Source: an uncultured Acidimicrobiales bacterium (lineage in GTDB: Bacteria; Actinomycetota; Acidimicrobiia; Acidimicrobiales; Aldehydirespiratoraceae). Taken from it: a DNA stretch of 57,133 bases. The notes below the pieces were generated by a model. It was given only the letters and a program-made list of their open reading frames with translations. It was not told the origin of the DNA and did not search any database. This document shows positions 26,953-34,517 of the stretch, piece after piece; position 1 is the stretch's first letter; each line of letters begins with the position of its first letter. The stretch is from NCBI GenBank assembly GCA_905480195.1, contig CAJQPN010000045.1:1-57133 (forward strand). Direction: 5' to 3'. The position numbers and the translations under genes were made by a program.

Positions 26953-28164
26953 TCAGAGGGCGAAGGCGGCGAACGTTTCGGCGGCCAGCTTGCGAGCGCG
27001 ATCTCGGCCGAGGAGACCGCGGGGACGTTCAAAGCCGAGCTTCCAGTCGTAGCCGTCGACGCCACTGTCGTGGAAGTAGCCGGCGAGGCCGATGTCGTGG
27101 TGGGCATCGCGGATGTGCTCGAGTGATCGAGCGAGGAGGTGTTCGCGCCACGCCTCGTCTTCGGTGTTGACGCCATGGCCGGCAACGACGAGGGAATGGT
27201 CGGGGAGAGCCTCGTGGGTGCGGTGGATCGCCTCGGCGAGCTCGTCAGGTTCGGGCGCAAAGCCCGATCCACTTCGTCGGGCGGAGGTGGGCCACGCTGC
27301 GAATCCACCGTCGGGGCCGACCCCAATCGGATGGTCGTGGATGAGCCCGACGTAGTCGACCGCATTGACGAACAGCGGCACATCGACCACGTCTCGGCCG
27401 TTCAGCTCGAGCACCCCGTTGGCGTGAGCGCGTAGCCAGCACCAGAACAGATCGTCCCATCCCCGCGCTGCCTTGCTCGCTTCGAGCGAGACCCTGCCGT
27501 CGTCGTCGGCGAGGGCGTGTATCGGTTCGGCTCGCCATGCCGTCATGACCGGTTGACGTCCCGATGAGAGCAATCGGACTGCATCGTGAGCTGCGAGCAC
27601 TGCGCCCTCGACCGCCTCGCGCAGCACGACGCGGTCGCGCTGGCCGGGAGGTCGAGAACCGAGGGCGTAACCACGAACAGCCCAGCCGATGGGATCGTCG
27701 ATTGGAACGAATCCGTCGGCGAACTCGTCGAGTTCCTCGGCGACACGATCGACGTGCCGCTGCCAGAACCGTCCCCGAGCCGCTTCGTCTCGGTGGCCGC
27801 CCTCGTCGTCGTGATACCAGCCTGGGAGGGTTGTCGACTGCAGGGTCAGCCAGTTCGACAGACCGGCATCGCGCGCGGCACTGAGAATGTCGCGGTAGAT
27901 GTCGAGTGCGTCGCTGTCGACCCGGCCTGGTTCGGGTTCGATCCGGGCCCATTCGATCGTGAGTCGCCATGCGTTGCAGCCGAGTGCGGCGAACTGCTGC
28001 ACGTCGTCTCGGAAGTCGGACGCGAGGCCGGCGCCGTCGTTCGAGGGCGGCACGCGCGAGTCGCGTTCCCAGTTCGACCAATCAGCCGCTGGCGCAACGC
28101 CTTCAGCTGAGACCGCTGATGCGGTGACGCCGAACAGGAACGGATCAGCGGTTGGTGAAGACAC
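26953..28164 (-). CDS. GH1-fold protein lacking both catalytic glutamates
   Basis: About 403 aa aligning by eye over the whole GH1 beta-glucosidase barrel: DPFLFGVTASAVSAEG at the start, CNAWRLTIEWARIEPEPG, then the position of the acid/base motif NEP, which reads VPIDDPIGWAVRGY, and the nucleophile motif T-E-N/H-G, which reads VVAGHGVNTED. The aglycone-site W-S-x-x-D-N-F-E-W is also degraded (FHDSGVDGYDW). Fold kept, catalysis almost surely lost; a binding or regulatory role is possible. GTG 28164 overlaps the MaoC gene end by 20 nt; an ATG at 28221 overlaps it by 77 nt. Third gene of the TetR-MaoC-GH1 operon. Confidence 0.75.
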   Translation of the reverse strand: MSSPTADPFLFGVTASAVSAEGVAPAADWSNWERDSRVPPSNDGAGLASDFRDDVQQFAALGCNAWRLTIEWARIEPEPGRVDSDALDIYRDILSAARDAGLSNWLTLQSTTLPGWYHDDEGGHRDEAARGRFWQRHVDRVAEELDEFADGFVPIDDPIGWAVRGYALGSRPPGQRDRVVLREAVEGAVLAAHDAVRLLSSGRQPVMTAWRAEPIHALADDDGRVSLEASKAARGWDDLFWCWLRAHANGVLELNGRDVVDVPLFVNAVDYVGLIHDHPIGVGPDGGFAAWPTSARRSGSGFAPEPDELAEAIHRTHEALPDHSLVVAGHGVNTEDEAWREHLLARSLEHIRDAHHDIGLAGYFHDSGVDGYDWKLGFERPRGLLGRDRARKLAAETFAAFAL

Positions 28165-28999
28165 CGGCGTCAATGACGACCCGCTCACCGACACGGGTCT
28201 GGAAAAGGGTGCGATCGCCATCCGCCCACATGTGGACGTCGAGACGTTCGCCCGGAAGGACCGGTGATCGGAAGCGGGCGCTCATCGAGCCAAACCGGTC
28301 GGGGTCGCTGCCGCACTGAGCGTGAAGCAGCGCTCGTCCACTGATCCCGTAGGTGCAGAGTCCGTGCAGGATGGGGGTGTCGAACCCGGCGAGGGCGGCG
28401 AACGACGGGTCGGAGTGGAGGGGGTTGCGGTCACCGTTCAGTCGGTAGAGGAGGGCTTGGTCGGTGCGCGTGTCGAAGCCGAGTACGTCGTCAGCTTCTC
28501 GTTCGGGGAGCGCCCAGTCCGCCCCAGGGCCGCGATCACCACCCCATCCGCCTTCTCCGGAGATGAAGAGGCCGCTGCGTGCGGTCCACAACGGATTGCC
28601 GTCGTGGTCTCGCACGTTCGTCTCGTTGACGACGAGTGCGGCCTTGCCCTTGTCGTAGACCGCCACGACCTTGCCCTGTCCGACGGCCGAACCTGCCGGC
28701 GAGATGGTCTGGTGAAGCGTGATCGACTGCTCGCCATGGAGCAGCATCGCCGGGTTGAAGTCGCCGAAACTGACACCGCCCCCACCACCAAGCACGACCC
28801 CCATCGTCGGGAACGCTTTCTGTTCGGTGACACTGCCGTCGGTACCCATGGTGTTTTCGGTCGTGAACTCGAGTTCGAAACCGGTTGGGTCGGTGGCGCC
28901 GGCTCCGATGCCCAGCGCGTACAGAAGGCTGTCCTTGGACGTCCAGCTGATCTCGTTCTCCGGACCGACCGAGCCAGCGGCATCGGGGTTGATCGGCAT
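28145..28999 (-). CDS. MaoC-type double hotdog enoyl-CoA hydratase
   Basis: 284 aa with two hotdog domains like the hydratase-2 region of peroxisomal multifunctional enzyme and actinobacterial MaoC proteins; hydrates trans-2-enoyl-CoA to the (3R)-hydroxyacyl-CoA. The N-terminal hotdog lacks the catalytic motif; the C-terminal one has the hydratase-2 signature NGDRNPLHSDPSFAALAGF with the Asp/His pair, then PILHGLCTYGISGRALL. ATG start has a perfect AGGAGGT four bases upstream. Follows the TetR gene by 13 nt, so probably under its control; a fatty-acid or sterol-like acyl-CoA substrate is likely. Confidence 0.87.
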   Translation of the reverse strand: MPINPDAAGSVGPENEISWTSKDSLLYALGIGAGATDPTGFELEFTTENTMGTDGSVTEQKAFPTMGVVLGGGGGVSFGDFNPAMLLHGEQSITLHQTISPAGSAVGQGKVVAVYDKGKAALVVNETNVRDHDGNPLWTARSGLFISGEGGWGGDRGPGADWALPEREADDVLGFDTRTDQALLYRLNGDRNPLHSDPSFAALAGFDTPILHGLCTYGISGRALLHAQCGSDPDRFGSMSARFRSPVLPGERLDVHMWADGDRTLFQTRVGERVVIDAGVFTNR

Positions 29000-29012
29000 G
29001 GTGACCTCCTGG

Positions 29013-29630
29013 TCAGTCGACAGGTGCGTCCAACGTCGAGAGTGCCATCGACGTGATCGAGTCTGCGAGCCCATCGACCTCAGTGGTGGGCCCAGTCGCG
29101 ATGCTTGTGATCATGCCGATTGCTCCGTTGACGAGCAGTCGGGCAGCGGGCTCGTCGAGTTCGGGTCTGGCGTCTTGGAGCGCGTCGACCCACTCGGTTG
29201 ACCAGCTGCGGAGCCGGCGACTCATCGGTGAGCGCTGCTCGCTGCTCAGGTGGCGGGCTTCGCTGTTCCACACAGCGATGAGGGCAGAACGCTCGAGTGC
29301 GACGTCGACGTAGGCCCGGATGTAGCCAGCGAGGAGTTCACGGGCATCGGACGCTTCCGCCCGGGCTCGACCGTTGATGGCGTGGACCTCGTCAGCAGCG
29401 AGCCTGATGGCCTCGAGCAGCAGCCCTTCTTTCGACGAGAAGTGTCGGTAGATCGCCGGGCCCGAGACGTCGACTGCTTTCCCGATGTCGTCAACGCTCG
29501 TGGCGGGGTAGCCGCGCTGATGGAAGAGATCTATGGCGGCGTGGAGAATCAGATCACGACGGTTGGCCGGGCGGCGCCCTGACGAAATCGAGTCCGCCGA
29601 GGTATCGGGGGCTTCGTCTGTCGTCGTCAT
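29013..29630 (-). CDS. TetR family transcriptional regulator
   Basis: 205 aa. N-terminal TetR HTH at about 25-70 (RRDLILHAAIDLFHQRGYPA, TSVDDIGKAVDVSGPAIYRHF), then an all-helical ligand/dimer domain with YIRAYVDVALERSALIAVW. An imperfect palindrome directly upstream of the start is the candidate operator, suggesting autoregulation and control of the MaoC gene and possibly the divergent VWA gene. Given the target, acyl-CoA ligands are plausible (inference). First gene of its operon. Confidence 0.9.
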   Translation of the reverse strand: MTTTDEAPDTSADSISSGRRPANRRDLILHAAIDLFHQRGYPATSVDDIGKAVDVSGPAIYRHFSSKEGLLLEAIRLAADEVHAINGRARAEASDARELLAGYIRAYVDVALERSALIAVWNSEARHLSSEQRSPMSRRLRSWSTEWVDALQDARPELDEPAARLLVNGAIGMITSIATGPTTEVDGLADSITSMALSTLDAPVD

Positions 29631-29631
29631 A

Positions 29632-29647
29632 GTTAGTGAACGTTAAC
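29632..29647. promoter_or_regulatory. Candidate TetR operator
   Basis: GTTAGTGAACGTTAAC: arms GTTA/TAAC are perfect and the two halves match at 10 of 16 positions. It lies one base from the TetR start codon and 98 nt from the -10 of the divergent VWA gene. It overlaps a TAACGT that could serve as the TetR -10. Confidence 0.4.
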
Positions 29648-29745
29648 GCACTTCGCCCATCGAGCACGAGGCGTTCAGCGCAGCCCGAGACGAGCAACGC
29701 ATATCAGCGAGCTTCGCCCACCTGTACGTGCCGTTGCGGTCGCAC

Positions 29746-29751
29746 TACATT
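29746..29751 (+). promoter_or_regulatory. Leaderless -10 element of the VWA gene (TACATT)
   Basis: TACATT with 6 nt to ATG 29758; this favours that ATG over the GTG at 29728. Confidence 0.45.
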
Positions 29752-29757
29752 CCGGGA

Positions 29758-31791
29758 ATGGTCCTGCGCCGTCGTCATCGCCGCCGTCGGGAGCCGGCAC
29801 ACTTCACCTACTCACGGTGGGATGGCACCCAGACGGGGTTTGATCTCGACGCAGATCATCTCTTTGGAGAGATGGCCGACGAGTTGCTCTACCACGGGGA
29901 CGTCAATTCAGCTCTTCGCCAGATGATGCAGAACGGCCTGATGGATCGCGATGGTCGCGACATGGAGGGCATCCGCGACATGATGCAGCGGTTGCGTGAG
30001 CGGCGTCGTGACATCCTGGAGAAACACGATCTCGGCGGGGTGTACGACGACATTGCCGACGCACTTCGTGACGTTGTCGAGCAGGAACGCCGGGCGCTCG
30101 ACGATCTCGCACAGCGGGGTGCAGAGTCCGGTGACGACCGGCAAGAGCAGCTCCAGAACGACACTGCGGCCATGAAGAACATGGAGCTCGACATGCTGCC
30201 GCCCGACCTCGCTGGTCAGGTGAAGGCCCTGCAGAACTACGACTTCGAGAGCGAACCGGCTCGACAGCAGTTCGAGGAGTTGATGGACCGATTGCGCGAG
30301 CAGCTCATGCAGCAGCAGCTCGACCAGATCGCCGAAGGTGTCAACGACATGTCACCAGAAGATATGCAGCGGATGAAGGACATGTTGGCCGAGCTCAATC
30401 ACATGCTCGAGCAGCGCGCCGCTGGCGAAGAACCTGACTTCGAGGGTTTCATGGACCGCTTCGGTGACTTCTTCCCCGAGAACCCCCAGACGCTTGACGA
30501 ACTGCTCGAGGTGATGGCCCGACGCATGGCCCAGGCTCAGCAGATGCTCAACTCGATGACGCCGGAGCAGCGTCAGCAGCTGCAGGAGCTGAGCGATCAA
30601 CTGATGGAGGACATGGACCTCCAATTCCAGATGAGCCAGCTTGCCGACAACCTCCGCGAGCAGTTCCCGCAGATGGGCTGGGGCCAGTCGTACGACTTCG
30701 ACGGATTCGACCCGCTCGACATGCCGTCGGCGATGGACATGATGGGCGAGTTGGGCGATATCGATCAGCTCGACAACCTCCTGCGTGGCGCTACTAACCC
30801 TGGTGCGCTTGCAGAGGTCGATATCGATCGGGCTCGCGATCTGCTCGGCGATGAGTCGGCCGAGTCGCTCGAGCGCATGGCCGAGCTCGCCCGCATGCTC
30901 GAGGAGTCGGGCCTCATCGAGAACAAGGAGGGGAAGTACGAGCTCACACCGCGTGCCATCCGCAAGATCGGCAACGGTGCGCTCGAAGAGCTCTTTAAAC
31001 GCATGTCGGCCGACACACTTGGCAAACACGCGCTGGAGAAGACGGGGGCTGGCCACGAGCGGGACTTCGACACCAAACCGTACGAGTATGGCGATCGGTT
31101 CAACCTCCACATCGAGAAGACCCTTCGCAACGCTGTCGCCCGCACGGGTGGCGGTACGCCTGTGAAGCTGCACCCTGACGACTTCGAGATTGAGCGGACG
31201 GAACAGCTCGTTCGGTCGTCGACCGTGCTGATGCTCGACGTGTCGATGTCCATGGCGATGCGCGACAACTTTCTGCCGGCCAAGAAGGTCACGATGGCCC
31301 TGCACTCCCTCATCTCAAGCCAGTACCCGCGCGACTTTCTCGGCATGGTGAGTTTCAGTGAGGTTGCACGCGAGTTCAATGCGGCGACCCTGCCCGAGCT
31401 GAGCTGGGACTATGTCTACGGAACCAACATGCAGCACTCGTTCCAGATCGCCCGAAAGATGCTGTCGAAGCAGACCGGCACCAAACAGATCATCATGATC
31501 ACCGACGGCGAACCCACCGCGCACATCACGCCGTCCGGACAGCCCTATTTCAACTACCCACCGTCACAACAGACGGTCGATCTGACGCTCGCCGAGGTTG
31601 CGAAGTGCACGCGAGAAGACATCCGGATCAATACCTTCGTGCTCGATGTCACCCACTATCTGCAGAACTTTGTCGAGCAGATATCGAAGATGAATGGTGG
31701 ACGGGCGTTCTTCACGACCAACGAGAACCTGGGCGACTACGTCCTCATGGACTTCGTCGACCACAAGCGCAGCCTGGTCCGCGGGCGCTGA
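29758..31791 (+). CDS. VWA domain protein, likely MoxR partner
   Basis: 677 aa. Basic N-terminus, then a long Gln/Glu/Met-rich helical region (about 60-300) with repeated coiled-coil character (REQLMQQQLDQIAEG), and a C-terminal von Willebrand A domain starting near residue 490. The MIDAS motif D-x-S-x-S is intact in LMLDVSMSM, with the Thr/Asp residues of MITDGEPTAH later. No TM segment: a cytosolic CoxE/YehP-like VWA protein. Pairing with the MoxR ATPase on the same strand is the normal arrangement, here interrupted by an opposite-strand operon. Confidence 0.85.
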   Translation: MVLRRRHRRRREPAHFTYSRWDGTQTGFDLDADHLFGEMADELLYHGDVNSALRQMMQNGLMDRDGRDMEGIRDMMQRLRERRRDILEKHDLGGVYDDIADALRDVVEQERRALDDLAQRGAESGDDRQEQLQNDTAAMKNMELDMLPPDLAGQVKALQNYDFESEPARQQFEELMDRLREQLMQQQLDQIAEGVNDMSPEDMQRMKDMLAELNHMLEQRAAGEEPDFEGFMDRFGDFFPENPQTLDELLEVMARRMAQAQQMLNSMTPEQRQQLQELSDQLMEDMDLQFQMSQLADNLREQFPQMGWGQSYDFDGFDPLDMPSAMDMMGELGDIDQLDNLLRGATNPGALAEVDIDRARDLLGDESAESLERMAELARMLEESGLIENKEGKYELTPRAIRKIGNGALEELFKRMSADTLGKHALEKTGAGHERDFDTKPYEYGDRFNLHIEKTLRNAVARTGGGTPVKLHPDDFEIERTEQLVRSSTVLMLDVSMSMAMRDNFLPAKKVTMALHSLISSQYPRDFLGMVSFSEVAREFNAATLPELSWDYVYGTNMQHSFQIARKMLSKQTGTKQIIMITDGEPTAHITPSGQPYFNYPPSQQTVDLTLAEVAKCTREDIRINTFVLDVTHYLQNFVEQISKMNGGRAFFTTNENLGDYVLMDFVDHKRSLVRGR

Positions 31792-31870
31792 CGGCATCAG
31801 GGCGCCTCTTCAGGCGACCGATGCGCGCTATTTGCCGCAAAAAATCAGGGGCCGTCGCAGATCTCGGGCT

Positions 31871-31903
31871 TTACAAGCGTAGGGTTACAATGGTGTAATT
31901 ACA
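31871..31903. promoter_or_regulatory. Cluster of TTACA half-sites upstream of whiB
   Basis: Four TTACA/TGTAA half-sites in 33 bp: TTACA at 31871, TTACA at 31885, TGTAA at 31894, TTACA at 31899. The middle two form an inverted repeat with a 4-bp spacer; the last two form the perfect 10-bp palindrome TGTAATTACA. TACAAT at 31886-31891 could be a -10. Sited 62 nt upstream of whiB, a likely promoter/operator. Confidence 0.4.
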
Positions 31904-31964
31904 GCTGTGGCAGCTGGTGGGGGATCCACTCGGATCACGATGCCGCACGCCCGGAGGAACTCAC

Positions 31965-32258
31965 ATGGCGATTCACCCCGAAACTGAAGCAGATGAAAAG
32001 TCCTGGCAAGACTACGCAAACTGCCTCGGCGTTGATCCAGATCTGTTCTTCCCCGAGCGTGGGGCGTCCACTCGTGAGGCCAAAGAGGTCTGTCGCGGTT
32101 GCGTCGTTCGTGAAGACTGCCTCGAGTACGCGTTGCAAAACGGTGAGAAATTCGGGATCTGGGGTGGAATGAGCGAGCGAGAACGCCGCCGAATCCGCCG
32201 TCAACGGGCGCTGGCCCGCGCCGCAGCGGTGGCTCAGGCATCAAACGTCACCGCCTGA
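31965..32258 (+). CDS. WhiB family iron-sulfur transcriptional regulator
   Basis: 97 aa. The four cluster-ligand cysteines are in YANCLGVDP, EVCRGC and EDCLEYA; the GIWGG turn and basic C-terminus (SERERRRIRRQRAL) follow. WhiB proteins bind a [4Fe-4S] cluster and the primary sigma factor to control development, division or redox response. GGAGG lies about 8 nt before the ATG. Resembles the WhiB2/WhmD branch in the C-terminal part, but paralogue assignment by eye is unsafe. A second whiB lies 0.6 kb downstream in opposite orientation. Confidence 0.93.
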   Translation: MAIHPETEADEKSWQDYANCLGVDPDLFFPERGASTREAKEVCRGCVVREDCLEYALQNGEKFGIWGGMSERERRRIRRQRALARAAAVAQASNVTA

Positions 32259-32311
32259 TCGCTTCGACGAGGTCTCATCAGGCGCTCACAAATTCCTCGT
32301 AGTCTGCGGGC

Positions 32312-32317
32312 TACGCT
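32312..32317 (+). promoter_or_regulatory. Leaderless -10 element of tatA (TACGCT)
   Basis: TACGCT with 6 nt to the ATG; no ribosome-binding site is present. Confidence 0.45.
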
Positions 32318-32323
32318 TGGGAC

Positions 32324-32485
32324 ATGAACCTCGGAACTCCGGAACTGCTGGTCATCTTGGTGATCGTCCTCTTGGTCTTCGGTGGCGCCAAGCTTCCGAA
32401 GCTCGCTCGCTCGTTGGGCCAAGCTCAAAAAGAGTTCAAGGATGGACTCTCCGAGGGTTCGACCGACGGCACCGACGACGCCTGA
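32324..32485 (+). CDS. tatA: Sec-independent protein translocase TatA
   Basis: Only 53 aa, but complete: short periplasmic N-terminus (MNLGTPELL), one TM helix (LVILVIVLLVFG), the family FG hinge followed by an amphipathic helix (GGAKLPKLARSLGQAQKEF) and an acidic tail (STDGTDDA). It forms the Tat pore for folded proteins carrying twin-arginine signals. No tatB or tatC in the window. Its short length makes it easy to miss. A GC-rich hairpin follows the stop. Confidence 0.9.
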   Translation: MNLGTPELLVILVIVLLVFGGAKLPKLARSLGQAQKEFKDGLSEGSTDGTDDA

Positions 32486-32489
32486 TCCC

Positions 32490-32502
32490 GGGCCGTGGGC
32501 CC
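32490..32502 (+). terminator. Possible tatA terminator
   Basis: GGGCC-GTG-GGCCC hairpin beginning 5 nt after the stop; no T run. Confidence 0.3.
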
Positions 32503-32814
32503 TTCGCAGTCGGGTCAAGCGTTGTTCGGAGCGATATGTGCCCGGATCCCTTCATGGATGGCTTCCCCGAATCGTGACCAACGTCTTCCTCGACGAGGTT
32601 GTCGACCATGGGGGCGAACCGGTCGGTCACGTTCGCAGTCCTGTCCACTGAGGCCGAGCGAGTTGTTGGGGAAGTCCCCTACAGGGATGCCGCAGATGCC
32701 TGAAAAGATGAAGATGATGGTCGCCGATGACGCAGAAGGTGTCGCCCACGCCGTGCACGCCTGGGAGGACGGTTCGATCGTCGAGGTTCGGTCTGGTTAG
32801 TTCGGGCAAGCCAG

Positions 32815-32830
32815 CGCCTCTGGCGAGGCG
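32815..32830 (-). terminator. Possible terminator of the minus-strand whiB
   Basis: CGCCTC / GAGGCG, six base pairs with a four-base loop, one base beyond the whiB stop. No T run on the minus strand. Confidence 0.4.
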
Positions 32831-32831
32831 G

Positions 32832-33068
32832 CTAGGCAGCAGCCTCGAGTTTTCGGGCTCGCAGGATGCGACGCCGCTGACGTTCGCTGCATCCGCCCCA
32901 CACACCGTGGTCAATGCGGTTGCGCAGTGCGTATTCGAGACAGCGCTCTTGCACGGGACAGCCTTCACACACGCGCTTGGCGGCTTCTACGCCAACGCCG
33001 TCGGAGGGGAAGAAGGTGTCAGGGTGTTGGGTGGCGCAGTTCCCTCGTGCCATCCAGTTGGTGTCCAT
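32832..33068 (-). CDS. WhiB family iron-sulfur transcriptional regulator (second copy)
   Basis: 78 aa. Cysteines in RGNCATQHP, RVCEGC and ERCLEYA, then GVWGG and a basic tail (SERQRRRILRARKLEAAA). The start giving MDTNWMARGNC has AAGGAG about 6 nt upstream; a longer frame (33098) has no support. It differs clearly from the other whiB in the window, so it is an older paralogue and not a recent duplicate. Upstream, arms GGTGGAAA (33134) and TTTCCACC (33205) are inverted but 63 nt apart. Confidence 0.92.
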   Translation of the reverse strand: MDTNWMARGNCATQHPDTFFPSDGVGVEAAKRVCEGCPVQERCLEYALRNRIDHGVWGGCSERQRRRILRARKLEAAA

Positions 33069-33266
33069 TCGGATCTCCTTGGTCAGACCGATGTCCAACC
33101 GCCCGCTCTGTAAGGAGTACTACGTCCAGATTCGGTGGAAAGTTGCAGTAAAACTTCATCTCTCTGCGCGCCATCGTTTCGTAACAGTGGGCATCGCGAC
33201 CGAATTTCCACCACGATCTCAGGGAAAACGGAGGTAGGGGCAGGAAATCTCGGGCCGATTCCCCAC

Positions 33267-33272
33267 TACACT
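33267..33272 (+). promoter_or_regulatory. Leaderless -10 element of the 33280 gene (TACACT)
   Basis: TACACT with 7 nt to the ATG. Confidence 0.45.
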
Positions 33273-33279
33273 CCGTCAC

Positions 33280-33564
33280 ATGAGTGACACCGCCGATCTC
33301 GACGTCGAGGAGCCCCCGATCGGTCAGGCGACCATCATCTACCTTGGCCCGGCTGCCCCCCACTGGGATATTCGAGCCGTGTTCGGTGAGCGGGAAGTCA
33401 TGGACAGCTTCCGCGATCGGGTGAACGCTCGCTTGCTGTTGCTTCCGCCTCATGATCCCCAGTTCCGTCGTAACCGTGAGCGTGTCAACCGCGATGGTGA
33501 GCGTGAACGCATCGTCGTCGAGTGGGATCTCGGCTATCCCGAAGACGAGCCTGGAGAGGGCTGA
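33280..33564 (+). CDS. Small hypothetical protein
   Basis: 94 aa, acidic, no recognised family. N-terminus is acidic (DTADLDVEEPPIG), followed by ATIIYLGPAAPHWDIRAVFG, a basic stretch (RRNRERVNRDGERERI) and an acidic end (DLGYPEDEPGEG). No TM or signal. Codon use and the leaderless -10 support a real gene. It lies 23 nt before the ROK kinase and is probably the first gene of that operon. Confidence 0.68.
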   Translation: MSDTADLDVEEPPIGQATIIYLGPAAPHWDIRAVFGEREVMDSFRDRVNARLLLLPPHDPQFRRNRERVNRDGERERIVVEWDLGYPEDEPGEG

Positions 33565-33587
33565 CCCCGGCGTCAGGGGACACATCC

Positions 33588-34517
33588 ATGAGGACGGTCG
33601 GCATCGACCTCGGTGGCACCAAGGTCATGGCGGTCCTGGTGGAAAACGGCGAGGTGCTGGCGAAGGCAAAGCAGCCCACGCCGGTAACCGGTGGGCCCGA
33701 TGCGGTCATCACTGCGATGGTTGCGGCTGCGCGCAAGGTCGACCCGGGGGGCACTGCCGTTGGTGTCGGAATCGGCGCGCCCGGTCCGGTCGTGCCCGGT
33801 TCCGGTGTGTTGCCGGCTGCGCCGAATCTCCCCGGATGGGATCACGATGTCGACGTCGTGGGCCGGATGAGCGCAGCCCTCGACGGTCGCCCCGTGAAGC
33901 TGGACAACGACGTGAACGTTGGGACCTTGGCCGAGTGGAAGCTCGGCGCCGGTCGAGGTGTCGACGATCTTCTCGGTGTGTTTGCCGGCACCGGTGTCGG
34001 CGCCGGCCTGGTCCTCGACGGCCGCCTCCGGCAGGGCCCTCGCGGTCTGGCCGGCGAGATCGGCCACACCTTCGTCGCCTTTGATCAGTTTCGCGAGGCG
34101 CCGGTCGGACGGGGCGAACTTGAAGACTTCGCCGGTCGCCGATCGCTTCAGCGGTGGGTCGAAGTCGCGCCGCATGCCGAGTCCGCTCTCATGCGCCGCC
34201 TCATGGGCAGAGGTCGGCTCAAGTCGAAGGCTTGGGCGGATGGTGTCGAGGCGAAAGACCCGCTCACCCTGCGGCTGGTCAACCGCGCTTCCTCTGCCCT
34301 CTCGGCGGCGATTGCCTCGGCGATCACGTTGGTCGACGTCGAGCGCGTCGTTCTCGGTGGCGGGTTCGCAGAACGGCTGGGTGAGCCGTTCCGGGAGCGA
34401 GTCGAGGCCGAGGTCGCAGAGCGTGCGTTCGCGGGCCAGACAGCGCCTGTCGTGGCTGCTCGCCTCGGTGATACGGGTGGCGCCGTGGGAGCAGCGTTGC
34501 TTTTGGAGCACACATGA
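33588..34517 (+). CDS. ROK family sugar kinase, probable glucokinase
   Basis: 309 aa with the ROK/ASKHA fold: phosphate-1 loop VGIDLGGTKVMAVLV, GIGAPGPV, the catalytic Asp in LDNDVNVGTLAEW, phosphate-2 motif GVFAGTGVGAGLVLDG, GLAGEIGHTFV and adenosine motif VVLGGGFAERL. The zinc-binding CxCGxxGCxE motif that normally follows the GEIGH His is missing: that place reads APVGRGELEDFAGRR. Overlaps ppk1 by four bases (ATGA), so a link to polyphosphate as phosphoryl donor or reserve is worth considering (inference). AGGGGA precedes the ATG. Confidence 0.85.
   Translation: MRTVGIDLGGTKVMAVLVENGEVLAKAKQPTPVTGGPDAVITAMVAAARKVDPGGTAVGVGIGAPGPVVPGSGVLPAAPNLPGWDHDVDVVGRMSAALDGRPVKLDNDVNVGTLAEWKLGAGRGVDDLLGVFAGTGVGAGLVLDGRLRQGPRGLAGEIGHTFVAFDQFREAPVGRGELEDFAGRRSLQRWVEVAPHAESALMRRLMGRGRLKSKAWADGVEAKDPLTLRLVNRASSALSAAIASAITLVDVERVVLGGGFAERLGEPFRERVEAEVAERAFAGQTAPVVAARLGDTGGAVGAALLLEHT

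Larger units (their letters stand above)
32486..32831. other. Intergenic region between convergent tatA and whiB
   Basis: 346 nt between two converging genes. Contents seen: a hairpin right after tatA, a GGGG-AAGT-CCCC hairpin at 32668-32679, an odd palindrome CCTCGACGAGG near 32590, and a hairpin just beyond the whiB stop. A 37-codon plus-strand frame (32687-32800) has neighbour-like codon use but no start signal or recognisable product. Confidence 0.5.

Noticed and set aside
32687..32800. 37-codon plus-strand frame between tatA and whiB
   Set aside because: Codon use is plausible but there is no start signal, no recognised product, and it converges on whiB; kept only as a note on the intergenic region.
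33134..33212. Inverted arms GGTGGAAA and TTTCCACC upstream of the minus-strand whiB
   Set aside because: The 63-nt loop is too long for a convincing hairpin, and no leader peptide was seen.
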